In this document: piece after piece, positions 1-8,296 of the stretch
Layout: each line of letters begins with the position of its first letter
Numbering within the stretch: position 1 is the first letter of the stretch
Origin: Streptomyces sp. SKN60
Lineage (GTDB): Bacteria > Actinomycetota > Actinomycetes > Streptomycetales > Streptomycetaceae
DNA length: 64,000 nt
Reading direction: 5' to 3'
Assembly: GCF_026236535.1 (NCBI RefSeq)
Contig: NZ_JAHTMW010000003.1
Span: 248,001-312,000, forward strand
The notes under the pieces: generated by a model
Database searches by the model: none
Told to the model about the DNA's origin: nothing
What the model saw: the letters and a program-made list of their open reading frames with translations, nothing else
Position numbers and translations under genes: made by a program

Positions 1-513
1 GCCGACGCGGGCCTGCCGGGGACCGGCTCGGTGGCGGGCGGGGCCCTGACGGTCCGGCTGCACGACATCGCGACCTCGCTGTCGCCGCTGTGGGTGGCGC
101 TCGCGCTCACCCTGGCGGTGCTGCTCGCCACGGCCCTGCCGAGGATCCTGGGCGGCCGGCGGCGCAGGGCCCGGCTGTGGGACTGCGGCGGCGGGGCCCC
201 GACCCCGCGCATGGCCTATACGGCGACCTCGTTCGCGGAGCCGCTGCAGCGGGTCTTCGACGACGTGCTCGCCCCCGAGCAGGACGTCGACGTCACGCAT
301 GTGCGCGAGTCGGCCTATCTGGTGGAGCGCGTACGGTTCCGGGGCCGGGTGCCGGACCGGGTGGAGCACCGGCTCTACCGGCCGGTGCTCGACGGTCTCG
401 CCCGCACCGGTCGGGCCGCGCGCCGGCTGGCGGGCGGCAGCGTGCACGTCTATCTGGGGTACGGCTTCGTCGGACTGCTCTCCCTCTTCGTCGTCCTGGT
501 GGTGGGCTGGTGA
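1..513 (+). CDS. HyfB-like proton-pumping antiporter subunit, C-terminal end (5' truncated)
   Basis: The reading frame is open from base 1, so this is the last about 170 residues of a gene starting outside the window. It shows a hydrophobic segment near residues 30-50, a soluble stretch beginning RLWDCGGGAPTPRM, and a final membrane helix. WDCGG followed by Y(T)ATSFAEP is typical of the C-terminus of HyfB/HycC proteins, the NuoL-type antiporter subunits of group 4 hydrogenase complexes. It overlaps the next gene by 4 nt (GTGA), so the two are probably translationally coupled. Its partners downstream are membrane and core subunits of the same kind of complex. Confidence 0.75.
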   Translation, partial: ADAGLPGTGSVAGGALTVRLHDIATSLSPLWVALALTLAVLLATALPRILGGRRRRARLWDCGGGAPTPRMAYTATSFAEPLQRVFDDVLAPEQDVDVTHVRESAYLVERVRFRGRVPDRVEHRLYRPVLDGLARTGRAARRLAGGSVHVYLGYGFVGLLSLFVVLVVGW

Positions 514-1463
514 GCGCGCTGGGGTACGCGGCGGTCGCCGCGCAGACGGGTGCCGTGGTCGCCGGGGCGCCGCTGCTCACGGGTCTGATGCGGCAGGTGC
601 GGGCCCGCCTGGAGGGGCGGGCCGGGGCCGGGGTGCTGCAACCGCTGCGGGACACCAGGAAGTTGCTGCGCCGGGAGCCGATCGCGCCGGCCGGGACGGG
701 TCCGGCGTTCCGTACGGCGCCGGCGCTGCTCGTGGCGACCACGCTGGTGGTGGCGACGCTGGTCCCGCTGCTCTCGACGGACACGCCGGTCGCGGGGCGG
801 GCGGATCTGATCCTGGTGGTGGCGCTGCTCGCGCTCGGCACGGTGACGCTGGCGCTCGCGGGCCTCGACACGGGCACCGCGTTCGGCGGCATGGGGGCCT
901 CGCGGGAGATGACGATCGCCGCGCTGGTCGAACCGACGCTCCTGATGGCGGTGTTCGCCCTGTCGATACCGGCCGGGACCACCAATCTGCCGGCGATCGT
1001 CGACGGCGCGGTGCGCGAGCCCGACCGGCTCGCGTCCCCGGCCGGGCTGCTCGCCGCCGCGGCCCTCGTGGTCGCGGTGCTCGCGGAGACCGGGCGCATT
1101 CCGGTCGACAATCCGTCCACGCACCTGGAGTTGACGATGGTGCACGAGGCGATGGTCCTGGAGTACGCGGGCCGGGACCTGGCGCTGGTCGAGCTGGGCG
1201 CGCAGATGCGGCTCACGGTGCTGCTCGGGCTGCTCGCCTCGCTGTTCGTGCCGTGGGGCATCGCCACCTCGGCGTCGGTGGGCGCGCTGGCGCTCGCCCT
1301 GGTGGCGTTCGCGGTCAAGGTGGCGCTGCTCGGCGCGGCGCTGGCGGCGGCGGAGGTGTTCTGGGCGAAGGTGCGGCTCTTCCGGGTGCCGGAACTCCTC
1401 GCCGGTTCCTTCCTGTTGGCGCTGCTCGCGGTGACCGCCTCCTACTTCCTGAGCGGAGCGTGA
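510..1463 (+). CDS. HyfC/HycD-like membrane anchor subunit (NuoH family)
   Basis: A 317-aa multi-helix membrane protein with a GTG start overlapping the previous stop. This start gives the usual family length; longer upstream extensions read through the previous gene. The segment NPSTHLELTMVHEAMVLEY near residues 200-220 is a strong signature of HyfC/HycD, homologous to the quinone-channel subunit NuoH. In such complexes it anchors the peripheral electron-transfer arm and forms part of the proton path. Order HyfB-HyfC-HyfE-HyfF-HyfG is the same as in the mycobacterial Rv0083-Rv0087 cluster (hycD, hycP, hycQ, hycE). Confidence 0.85.
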   Translation: MSALGYAAVAAQTGAVVAGAPLLTGLMRQVRARLEGRAGAGVLQPLRDTRKLLRREPIAPAGTGPAFRTAPALLVATTLVVATLVPLLSTDTPVAGRADLILVVALLALGTVTLALAGLDTGTAFGGMGASREMTIAALVEPTLLMAVFALSIPAGTTNLPAIVDGAVREPDRLASPAGLLAAAALVVAVLAETGRIPVDNPSTHLELTMVHEAMVLEYAGRDLALVELGAQMRLTVLLGLLASLFVPWGIATSASVGALALALVAFAVKVALLGAALAAAEVFWAKVRLFRVPELLAGSFLLALLAVTASYFLSGA

Positions 1464-1470
1464 GCCGGAC

Positions 1471-2163
1471 ATGAGCGGCAGCGCGTACGTCCAGCTGCTC
1501 GACCTGGCCTGCGGGGCCTTCCTGCTGGCCGCCGTGGTGATCCTGTGGCGGCGTGAACTCGCCGCGATCGTCCGGACCTTCGCCCTGCAAGGCGTGGCCC
1601 TCGCCGCGATCGCGCTGCTGCTCGGTCTGCACGAGGGGCGGGCGGACCTGGTCGCGGTGGCGGCCGGGATCGGTGTGCTGCGGGCCGGGGTGCTGCCGTA
1701 CCTGATGCGCCGGGCGCTGACCGCGGCGACCGCCGACCGGCGCCCGTACGACACCGGGGGCGCGGAGGGCCGGGAGACCCGGCCGGTGGTGAACGTCGCG
1801 GCCTCGCTGCTCGCGGCGGCGGCCCTGACGCTGCTCGCCTACGCGGTGGCGCGCCCGCTGGTCGAGCTCGACCCGAGCCCGGCGACGCGGGCGCTGCCGG
1901 TGGGTCTCGCCGTGGTGCTCATCGGGTTCTTCGTCCTGGTCACCCGGCGGCGGGCGCTCGCCCAGGTCGTGGGGTTCCTGCTGCTCGACAACGGCATCAC
2001 GGCGACCGCGTTCCTCGCCGCCTCCGGTGTGCCGCTCATCGTCGAACTCGGCGTCTCCTTCGACGTCCTGCTCGCGATGCTGGTCCTCCAGCTGCTCACC
2101 GCGCGGATGCGGGCCGCGTTCGGCACCACCGATCTCGACGATCTGAGGGAGCTGCACGACTGA
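1471..2163 (+). CDS. HyfE/HycP-like membrane subunit
   Basis: A 230-aa protein that is almost entirely hydrophobic, with six or seven predicted helices and a charged loop near residues 85-105. Size, topology and position between the HyfC-like and HyfF-like genes match hydrogenase-4 component E (HyfE; HycP in mycobacteria), related to NuoK at its C-terminal half. ATG start 7 nt after the previous stop. Its TGA shares one base with the next ATG (TGATG), indicating coupled translation. No catalytic residues are expected. The assignment relies on context plus composition. Confidence 0.75.
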   Translation: MSGSAYVQLLDLACGAFLLAAVVILWRRELAAIVRTFALQGVALAAIALLLGLHEGRADLVAVAAGIGVLRAGVLPYLMRRALTAATADRRPYDTGGAEGRETRPVVNVAASLLAAAALTLLAYAVARPLVELDPSPATRALPVGLAVVLIGFFVLVTRRRALAQVVGFLLLDNGITATAFLAASGVPLIVELGVSFDVLLAMLVLQLLTARMRAAFGTTDLDDLRELHD

Positions 2164-3761
2164 TGCAGGCCACCATGACCGCTGCCGTCCTCGCCGCGCC
2201 CGTCGCCGTGCCCGGTGCCGTGGCGGGCGCCCATGCCCTCGTCCTCGCCCGGCTGCGGCGCCGGATCCCGCGCGAGCTGCCGCGGCCGGCCGCGGTCCTG
2301 GTCGGAGCGGCGGGCCCGGAGCCCGAGCAGGCCGCGGAACCCGCCCCGGCCGCCGAGCCGCCGCCCGCTCCAGGCGCCCCGTGGTGGGGCGTGGCGTCCC
2401 CGGCCGTCGTGCTCGGATGCGGGGCGCTGCTGGCGGCGGCGCTGCCGCGCGGCGGGGCGCTCGACGCCTTCGGCGGTCTGCTGCGGGCGGACGCGCCGAC
2501 CGTGTGGATGCTGTTCGTGGTGGGCGCCGTCGCGCTCGTCGCCTGCGCGAGCCTGCCGTCGTACGGCGCCGGTGAGCGCCTCTCGGCGCGCGCCACGGCC
2601 CTGCTGCACACGCTGGTCCAGGCGTTCCTGGCCGCGATGTGCCTGGCCGTGGTGACGGCCAACCTCGGTGTGCTGTGGGTGGCGGTGGAGGCGACGACGA
2701 TCGTCACCGCGTTCCTGGTCGGCCACCGGCGCACCCGCCGGTCGGTCGAGGCCGCCTGGAAGTACGTGGTGATCTGCTCGGCCGGGATCGCGCTCGCCTT
2801 CCTGGGCACGGTCCTGGTGTACTACGCGGCCCGGCAGGCGGGCATCGACGAGGCGCACGCCCTGGACTGGCCGACCCTGGTCGCCCGGGCGGGCGCGCTC
2901 GACCCGTCGGTCACCCGCCTCGGGGTGTCCCTGGTGATCCTCGGCTTCGGCGCCAAGGCGGGCCTGGTGCCGCTGCACGCCTGGCTGCCGGACGCCCACA
3001 GCCAGGCACCGGCCCCGGTCTCGGCGCTGATGTCCGGGGTGCTGCTCTCGGTCGCCTTCCTCGCGGTCCTGCGGTACGACACGATCGCGGACGGGGCGCT
3101 CGGGCACGGCTGGACCCGGCTGCTGCTCACCGGGATCGCGCTGCTCACGCTGGCGCTCGCCACCGGGCTGCTGCTCGCCCAGCGGGACTACAAACGGATG
3201 CTGGCGTACTCCAGCATGGAGCACATGAGTCTGATCGCCCTCGGCACGGCGATCGGCACGCCCCTGGCCCTTGCGGCCGTGCTGCTGCACATCGCCGGGC
3301 ACGGGCTCGCGAAGTCGGTCGCCTTCTGCGCCTCGGGCCATGTGCTGCGGCTGACCGGGACCACCCTGATCGGGCGGGTGCGGGGGCTGCTCGCCCGGCT
3401 GCCGTGGCTGGGCGGGGTCCTCGGGCTCGCCGTGCTCGCGCTTCTGGGCTTCCCGCCGTTCAGCCTCTTCGCCTCCGAACTGGGCATCGTCCGGGCCGGG
3501 TTCGCCGCCGGTGCCGGGATGGGCTGGGCGACGGCCGGGGCGCTGCTGCTCGTCCTGGCCGCGTTCGCGGCGCTCGCCGCGCGGACCGCCCGGATGGTCC
3601 TCGGGCCCTCCCCCGTACCGGCACCCGCGACGGTGCCGGGCGGGGCGGGCGCCGTGTGGCCGCTCGTCCTCGGGCTTGTCGCGTGTGCCGCGCTCGGTCT
3701 CGCGACCGGGCCGCTGACCGATCTCCTGCACGACGCCGCCGCCGCGATCGGAGGCCACTGA
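2163..3761 (+). CDS. HyfF/HycQ-like proton antiporter subunit (NuoN/NuoM family)
   Basis: A 532-aa polytopic protein. The antiporter core is intact: VAVEATTI (TM5 Glu), FGAKAGLVPLHAWLPDAH near residue 264 (TM7 Lys and the HAWLPDAH signature), YKRMLAYSSMEHMS, and HGLAKSVAFCASGH (TM8 Lys). These residues mark a probably functional Mrp/NuoN-like proton translocator. A Pro/Ala-rich loop near residues 50-75 is a local oddity. It forms the membrane arm together with the HyfB-like subunit, so the complex should couple to ion movement whatever the peripheral reaction is. Confidence 0.85.
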   Translation: MQATMTAAVLAAPVAVPGAVAGAHALVLARLRRRIPRELPRPAAVLVGAAGPEPEQAAEPAPAAEPPPAPGAPWWGVASPAVVLGCGALLAAALPRGGALDAFGGLLRADAPTVWMLFVVGAVALVACASLPSYGAGERLSARATALLHTLVQAFLAAMCLAVVTANLGVLWVAVEATTIVTAFLVGHRRTRRSVEAAWKYVVICSAGIALAFLGTVLVYYAARQAGIDEAHALDWPTLVARAGALDPSVTRLGVSLVILGFGAKAGLVPLHAWLPDAHSQAPAPVSALMSGVLLSVAFLAVLRYDTIADGALGHGWTRLLLTGIALLTLALATGLLLAQRDYKRMLAYSSMEHMSLIALGTAIGTPLALAAVLLHIAGHGLAKSVAFCASGHVLRLTGTTLIGRVRGLLARLPWLGGVLGLAVLALLGFPPFSLFASELGIVRAGFAAGAGMGWATAGALLLVLAAFAALAARTARMVLGPSPVPAPATVPGGAGAVWPLVLGLVACAALGLATGPLTDLLHDAAAAIGGH

Positions 3762-3763
3762 CC

Positions 3764-5239
3764 ATGCGTACCGCCCATGAGATCCATGTCGAGGAACTCC
3801 CCGCGCGTACGGCCGAGTTGCTCGCCTCCGGCCACCGGCTCGCGCTGGTCGCCGCGCACCACGACGACGGCGTCGCGATCCGTGTCGTGTATCTCTTCAC
3901 CGCCGGGCCGCCGGACGTGCGCACCGAGCTCCATGTGCTGCTCGACCCGGACAAGCCCGAGGTGCCGACCCTGGCTCCGCTGTCCTTCCCGGCCGGCCGG
4001 TTCGAGCGGGAGATGCGGGACCTGCACGGCGTGGTGCCGCTCGGGCATCCGCTCCCCCGCCGGCTGGTGCGGCACTTCCACTGGCCGAAGGGCTGGTACC
4101 CGATGCGGCCGGACGCGGGGCCCCCGCCGCCGTTCGCCGAGCAGGAAGGCCCGTACCCCTTCCTGGAGGTCGAGGGCGACGGCGTGTACGAGATCCCCGT
4201 CGGCCCGGTGCACGCCGGGCTCATCGAGCCGGGGCACTTCCGCTTCTCCGTCGTCGGCGAGACGATCCTCAAGCTGAAGGCCCGGCTGTGGTTCGTGCAC
4301 CGCGGGGTCGAGAAGCTCTTCCAGGGCCGGACGATCGCCGGCGGGCTGCCGCTCGCCGAGCGGATCAGCGGGGACACCGCCGTCGGGCACGCCCTCGCGT
4401 ACTGCCTCGCCGTCGAGGAGGCCACCGGCACCGGGATCCCGCCCGCCGCCGCCCGCGCCCGTGCGCTGCTGCTCGAACTGGAGCGGCTGCACAACCACGT
4501 CGCCGACCTCGGCATGCTCTGCAACGACGTCGGCCACGGCGTCCTCAACGCGCACGCGCAGCGGGTGCGCGAACAGCTGCTCCGGCTCAACGCCGAGGTC
4601 ACGGGCCACCGTCTGCTGCGCGGCGGGGTGGTCCCGGGCGGCGCCGTCCTGCGGACCCTGCCCACCCCGGCCCGGCTCGCGGCCCTCGGCCGGGACATCC
4701 GGGAGATCGCCGGGCTCGCCCTCGCTCACTCCACCGTCCGCGACCGCTTCACCGGCACCGCGGTCCTCGACGCCGGGGCGGCCCGGGACCTCGGCTGCCT
4801 CGGCTATGTGGCGCGGGCGAGCGGCCTGACGGGCACCGACGCGCGGGTCGGCCACCCCTTCCTGTCGTACGACACGGAGCTCGCCGTCCCGGTGCGCGAC
4901 ACCGGCGACGTCCTCGCCCGCTTCCTGGTCCGCGCCGAGGAGATCGACGTGTCCCTCGCGCTGATCGACCATCTCGCCGAGGAGCTCGCGCCGGGCGCGT
5001 CCGTGGTGCCGGTGGCGGCGGGTTCGGGATCCGGTGTGGGCATCGTGGAGGGCTGGCGCGGCACGCTCACGACGCGCGTCGAGACGACGGCCGACGGGCG
5101 GCTGGCCCGGGTGAAGCCGGTGGACCCGTCCTTCTTCAACTGGCCCGCGCTGCCGCTCGCGCTCGCGGACACGATCGTCCCGGACTTCCCGCTGACCAAC
5201 AAGAGCTTCAACCTGTCGTACGCGGGCAACGACCTCTGA
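3764..5239 (+). CDS. HyfG/HycE-like fused NuoC-NuoD subunit lacking [NiFe] cysteines
   Basis: A 491-aa protein starting at the ATG just after the HyfF stop. Residues about 20-130 are NuoC-like (FEREMRDLHGVVPLGHP, then PRRLVRHFHWPKGW). Residues about 140-490 are NuoD/hydrogenase large-subunit-like (GPVHAG, HRGVEKLFQGR, ELERLHNHVAD). True group 4 hydrogenases bind nickel-iron through CxxC pairs near the N-terminus (ERxCGxC) and C-terminus (DPCxxC). Here these read ERISGDTAVGH and VDPSFFNW, so all four cysteines are missing. The protein cannot be a [NiFe] hydrogenase in the usual way. It may act like Complex I NuoCD, passing electrons or protons to the antiporters. No stop-codon or frameshift damage is seen. 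Confidence 0.85.
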   Translation: MRTAHEIHVEELPARTAELLASGHRLALVAAHHDDGVAIRVVYLFTAGPPDVRTELHVLLDPDKPEVPTLAPLSFPAGRFEREMRDLHGVVPLGHPLPRRLVRHFHWPKGWYPMRPDAGPPPPFAEQEGPYPFLEVEGDGVYEIPVGPVHAGLIEPGHFRFSVVGETILKLKARLWFVHRGVEKLFQGRTIAGGLPLAERISGDTAVGHALAYCLAVEEATGTGIPPAAARARALLLELERLHNHVADLGMLCNDVGHGVLNAHAQRVREQLLRLNAEVTGHRLLRGGVVPGGAVLRTLPTPARLAALGRDIREIAGLALAHSTVRDRFTGTAVLDAGAARDLGCLGYVARASGLTGTDARVGHPFLSYDTELAVPVRDTGDVLARFLVRAEEIDVSLALIDHLAEELAPGASVVPVAAGSGSGVGIVEGWRGTLTTRVETTADGRLARVKPVDPSFFNWPALPLALADTIVPDFPLTNKSFNLSYAGNDL

Positions 5240-5273
5240 ACCCGACGCTCGCCGAACACCCGGGCGGCCGCGC

Positions 5274-5444
5274 CTACTTGGGCGCGTGCTGGCCCACGTA
5301 GAAGAGGAGCCAGACGAAGCCGGCGAAGGCGTGGGTGGCGAAGATGTAGACGAAGACCCGCAGCATCACACCGCGTTCCTTCCACTTCTCCATGTCCCAG
5401 CCGGCGCCGCCGTCGCCGTCGCCGGCCGCTCGTTTCCGGGCCAT
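5274..5444 (-). CDS. DUF6126-like small membrane protein, paralogue 1
   Basis: A 56-aa protein: basic/acidic N-terminus, then a membrane segment reading RVFVYIFATHAFAGFVWLLF, and a short polar tail. It closely resembles the 49-aa protein at 33101-33250 and the Streptomyces DUF6126 family. The start lies 6 nt after the stop of the HATPase gene, so it is the last gene of a four-gene operon (71-aa protein, ArsR, HATPase, this gene). It converges with the hydrogenase-like cluster (35 nt gap). Function unknown; a membrane partner of the upstream regulators is a guess. Confidence 0.75.
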   Translation of the reverse strand: MARKRAAGDGDGGAGWDMEKWKERGVMLRVFVYIFATHAFAGFVWLLFYVGQHAPK

Positions 5445-5450
5445 CTCAGC

Positions 5451-5969
5451 TCACTCCTCACTCGTGCTCGTGCTCGTGTTCTTGCTCGTGTTCGTGCCGG
5501 GCGCGCGGCAGAAGCTCACCATGACGATCTTGCCGTGGTGGTTCACCGCGGGCTCCGCGCTCAGCTCGCCGTCGTACAGGGCGGCGACCTCGATCACCGA
5601 CCGCAGCCCGTCGCCGGTCCGAACCGGGTCCAGTTCCGGCAGCCGCGGATCGCCGTCGGCGACGGACAGCACGAGCCGGCCGGGGGCGGCGGTGACGCCG
5701 ATGTCCATCACCGTGGTCTGCCGCGCGTGCCGCAGCACATTGGCGACCAGCTCGCCGAGGACGAGGAGCACCGCGTCGGCCAGCGCGCTGCGCGGGTCGA
5801 CGCCGACTCCGGCCAGGCTGTCCCGTACGGCCTGCGTGGCCTCCCGTACGGCGCCGGGACCGACCCGGGTGCTGGTCACATGCCGTTCGACGCGCGGCAG
5901 GGCGTGCTCGACCGCCGCGGCCGGCGGCCGGTGGCGGCGCCAGGGCCCGGCGCCCTCCATGCCCTTCAC
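5451..5969 (-). CDS. Anti-sigma-type ATP-binding protein (HATPase_c, RsbW-like)
   Basis: A 172-aa protein. It has the GHKL N-box as LGELVANVLRHA near residues 70-81 and a degenerate G1 box (SVADGDPR, where DNDP is usual), followed by the GDGLRSV region. Streptomyces encode dozens of such short kinases that bind sigma factors or anti-anti-sigma proteins, or simply bind ATP. Its start overlaps the ArsR stop by 4 nt. The C-terminus is a low-complexity tail rich in Thr/Ser/Asn. Which protein it binds cannot be told from the sequence. Confidence 0.8.
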   Translation of the reverse strand: MKGMEGAGPWRRHRPPAAAVEHALPRVERHVTSTRVGPGAVREATQAVRDSLAGVGVDPRSALADAVLLVLGELVANVLRHARQTTVMDIGVTAAPGRLVLSVADGDPRLPELDPVRTGDGLRSVIEVAALYDGELSAEPAVNHHGKIVMVSFCRAPGTNTSKNTSTSTSEE

Positions 5970-6328
5970 CGAGCGGCCCGCTCGGCCCGCTCGGTCGCCT
6001 CGGTCAGCGAGACCAGCAGGTCCTGCCGGCCGCTGAGCAGCACGGAAAGCACCCGGCGCGCCGAGAGCAGCAGCTCGGCCACGTCGCCGCCGGCCAGCTC
6101 GTACACCACGGTCGAACCGCCCCGGGTCGCGGTGACGATCCCGGAGCGGCGCAGCACCGCGAGCTGCTGGGAGAGGCTGGACGGCTCGATCTCGATCGCC
6201 GCGAGCAGATCGCGTACGGGCAGTGGACCGTCCTGGAGGAGTTCGAGGACGCGGATGCGGACCGGGTGCCCGAGCATCCGGAAGAACTCCGCCTTGGCCT
6301 GGTAGAGCGGGATCTGCGTCTTGTTCAC
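5966..6328 (-). CDS. ArsR/SmtB-family winged-helix regulator
   Basis: A 120-aa regulator with MLGHPVRIRVLELL at residues 18-31 and the recognition region SSLSQQLAVLRRSGIVTATRGGSTVVYEL, typical of ArsR proteins. There is no cysteine at all, so a classical thiol metal site is absent and the inducer is probably not arsenic or cadmium. It lies between a 71-aa protein (ATGA overlap) and a HATPase (4-nt overlap). An ArsR regulator (Rv0081) also borders the homologous hyc-like cluster in Mycobacterium tuberculosis, which makes control of the neighbouring hydrogenase-like genes plausible but unproven. Confidence 0.9.
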   Translation of the reverse strand: MNKTQIPLYQAKAEFFRMLGHPVRIRVLELLQDGPLPVRDLLAAIEIEPSSLSQQLAVLRRSGIVTATRGGSTVVYELAGGDVAELLLSARRVLSVLLSGRQDLLVSLTEATERAERAAR

Positions 6329-6540
6329 GCCCCGCCCGCCCCTTCGTCGCCGACGGCGTCGGAGTCGGTGTCGGCGTTGGCGTCGGTCTCGATGCCGTGC
6401 TTGCGCGCCAGGCGCAGGGCGTCGTCCAGCTCCTCCTCGGCGAGGGCCGCGCCGAAGGCGTCCTCGGCGGCGAGCGCCGTCTCCAGACGCACCCGCGCCG
6501 CCCGGACCCGCTCGAGCACCGCCTCGGTGAACGTGCTCAC
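6325..6540 (-). CDS. Small helical protein of unknown function, first gene of ArsR operon
   Basis: A 71-aa protein starting at GTG (STFTEAVLERVR...). The start is chosen because an AGGAGAG ribosome site lies just upstream; the reading frame continues further upstream without one. The first 45 residues form an amphipathic Glu/Arg/Ala/Leu helix-pair pattern, and the tail is Asp/Gly-rich. Stop and ArsR start overlap as ATGA. No family recognised. The AT-rich stretch at about 6545-6600 is the likely promoter/operator of this operon, unusual in composition for this chromosome. Confidence 0.7.
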   Translation of the reverse strand: MSTFTEAVLERVRAARVRLETALAAEDAFGAALAEEELDDALRLARKHGIETDANADTDSDAVGDEGAGGA

Positions 6541-6655
6541 GCCACTCTCCTGCCCGCTAGGACTTAGCTGAATACTGAACTGCCGAATTGAAGAATTTCG
6601 CAAATCCTACCCGCCTCGGCGCCCGCCGCCGAGCCGTCCGATACGGCCCGCCGCG

Positions 6656-7468
6656 TCACATCGGCGTCATCGAGCCCTCCAGGCCCGGCAGCGGCCAGTC
6701 CTGGAAGAGCGCGAGCACGGAAAGGACCAGGAAGGCGACACCGGCGACCCGGGCCAGCTGCGGCCCCCGGTACGAGAGCTTCTCCAGGAAGATCAGCGCC
6801 GCCACGCCCGCCATCGCGGCGATGTTCATCACCCCGAGCGGGATCAGTACGACCATCAGCGCCCAGCAACAGCCGACGCAGTACGCGCCGTGGTGCAGCC
6901 CCACCCGCAGATCGCGCAGCCGCGGCCGGTACGCGGCGTACCGCATCAGCTGGGCCATCGGGCTGCGGCAGTGGCGCAGGCAGATGTCCTTGAGCGGGCC
7001 CAGCTGGTACAGCCCGGCCAGCGCGAAGGCGGCGGCCCCGATCCACCGCGCGGCCTCCGGGTCGCGGTCGACCAGGGCGCCGGTGAGGGCGAGGCCGCCG
7101 TACGCGAGCATGCCGAACGCGGTCCAGGCGAGCAGATAGCCGCAGAGGAACTCGGCGGTGCGCACCGCCCTGGCGGCGCCGCTGGACTGCCGGGCGATTC
7201 CCCTGACCCAGGTGAGGGCGACGGGCGCGACGGAGGGCAGCATCATCGCCGCCATCATCGCCAGCCACAGCAGCAGGAACAGCGGCAGCGCCATGCCCAT
7301 CGTGCCGGGCTCGACCCCCATGTCCCGGGCCTGGCCCACGGTGAGCAGCCAGGCCAGGGCGGCGATCACGACGAGGAGCGACCAGGCGACGGCGAGTTCC
7401 CGGGCCGGCAGCAGCGCTCCCGTGCGCAAGGGACGGCTGTTGGTGATCCGCCGCCGCGTGGTCCGCAT
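6656..7468 (-). CDS. DUF2182 membrane protein (predicted metal-binding, COG5486)
   Basis: A 270-aa integral membrane protein with about seven helices. The paired motifs LWLAMMAAMMLPS near residues 65-80 and GAYCVGCCWALM near residues 190-205 are the DUF2182 signature; the His, Cys and Met residues suggest metal binding. Start ATG at 7468 with GGGAG upstream; further upstream in-frame sequence lacks a ribosome site. It is divergently arranged with a DUF1326 gene 141 nt away, and the two families are often neighbours in actinobacteria and proteobacteria, so they probably act together. The reaction or cargo is unknown. Confidence 0.85.
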   Translation of the reverse strand: MRTTRRRITNSRPLRTGALLPARELAVAWSLLVVIAALAWLLTVGQARDMGVEPGTMGMALPLFLLLWLAMMAAMMLPSVAPVALTWVRGIARQSSGAARAVRTAEFLCGYLLAWTAFGMLAYGGLALTGALVDRDPEAARWIGAAAFALAGLYQLGPLKDICLRHCRSPMAQLMRYAAYRPRLRDLRVGLHHGAYCVGCCWALMVVLIPLGVMNIAAMAGVAALIFLEKLSYRGPQLARVAGVAFLVLSVLALFQDWPLPGLEGSMTPM

Positions 7469-7609
7469 GACGCACTCCCGTCCGTCCCCTCCAGCACAGC
7501 ACGGATCGCGGCGGCCGCAAACCGCTCGCCGGTGGCTGCCGCGGCGGCCCGGGCGGACGATGGAAGGAGAGGAAGAGCGACAGGGGTGAGGACGACAGGG
7601 GTGAGAACG

Positions 7610-8263
7610 ATGACGCAGGCGGCACAGGCTGCGCCTGCCTGGCATGTGGCGGGCGACTGGTTCGACGTGTGCAAGTGCGATATTCCGTGTCCGTGCTCCT
7701 TCGCCCAGCCGCCGACGACCGGCGACTGCGAAGGCGTCCTGGTGTGGCACATACGCGAAGGCACGTTCGGTGACGTCCGGCTCGACGGCCTGAACATGGT
7801 GATGCTGGGTACCTTCGTCGGCAATGTCTGGGCGGATCACTCGGACGCGTACGCGGCCTTCATCTTCGACGAGCGGGCCGACGAGGGGCAGCGCCAGGCG
7901 CTGCAGATGATCTTCAGCGGGCAGGCCGGCAGCTGGCCCGCACAGCTGGTGAGCATGGGGGCCTTCGAGGTCCGGGGCATGGACTTCGCGCCCATCGAGG
8001 TGGAGTTCGACGAGGACCTGGCCGGCTGGCGGGCCACCGTCCCCGGGCGGGTCGAGGCCCGCGCCGAGGCGCTGACCGGTCCGACCACCCCGGAGGGTGC
8101 CCGCGTCCAGTCGACCAACCTGCCCGGCTGCGAGACCGGCCCGGATCAGCTGGCCACCTGGGGCCGCGCGACCACCGACCGGGCCGACGCCTTCGGCTTC
8201 TCGTGGGACCGCTCGGGCAAGTCGAGCAAGTCCATCACCTTCGACTGGTCCGGCCCCGACTGA
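7610..8263 (+). CDS. DUF1326 domain protein
   Basis: A 217-aa soluble protein. The N-terminal cysteine cluster DVCKCDIPCPCSF near residues 21-33 (four Cys) is the hallmark of DUF1326 and looks like a metal or metal-cluster ligand set. The domain fills the whole length. ATG at 7610 is preferred; GTG at 7601 is an alternative. Divergent from the DUF2182 membrane gene, its usual partner, with a 141-nt shared control region. It converges with the FAD oxidoreductase (33 nt apart). Function unknown; co-occurrence suggests a soluble partner delivering or removing a metal at the membrane protein. Confidence 0.85.
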   Translation: MTQAAQAAPAWHVAGDWFDVCKCDIPCPCSFAQPPTTGDCEGVLVWHIREGTFGDVRLDGLNMVMLGTFVGNVWADHSDAYAAFIFDERADEGQRQALQMIFSGQAGSWPAQLVSMGAFEVRGMDFAPIEVEFDEDLAGWRATVPGRVEARAEALTGPTTPEGARVQSTNLPGCETGPDQLATWGRATTDRADAFGFSWDRSGKSSKSITFDWSGPD

Positions 8264-8296
8264 ACCCGGCCGAGCCGAACCCGGCCCGGCCGAGGG

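Noticed and set aside
3764..5239. Annotation as a functional [NiFe] hydrogenase large subunit
   Set aside because: All four nickel-iron cysteine ligands are missing.
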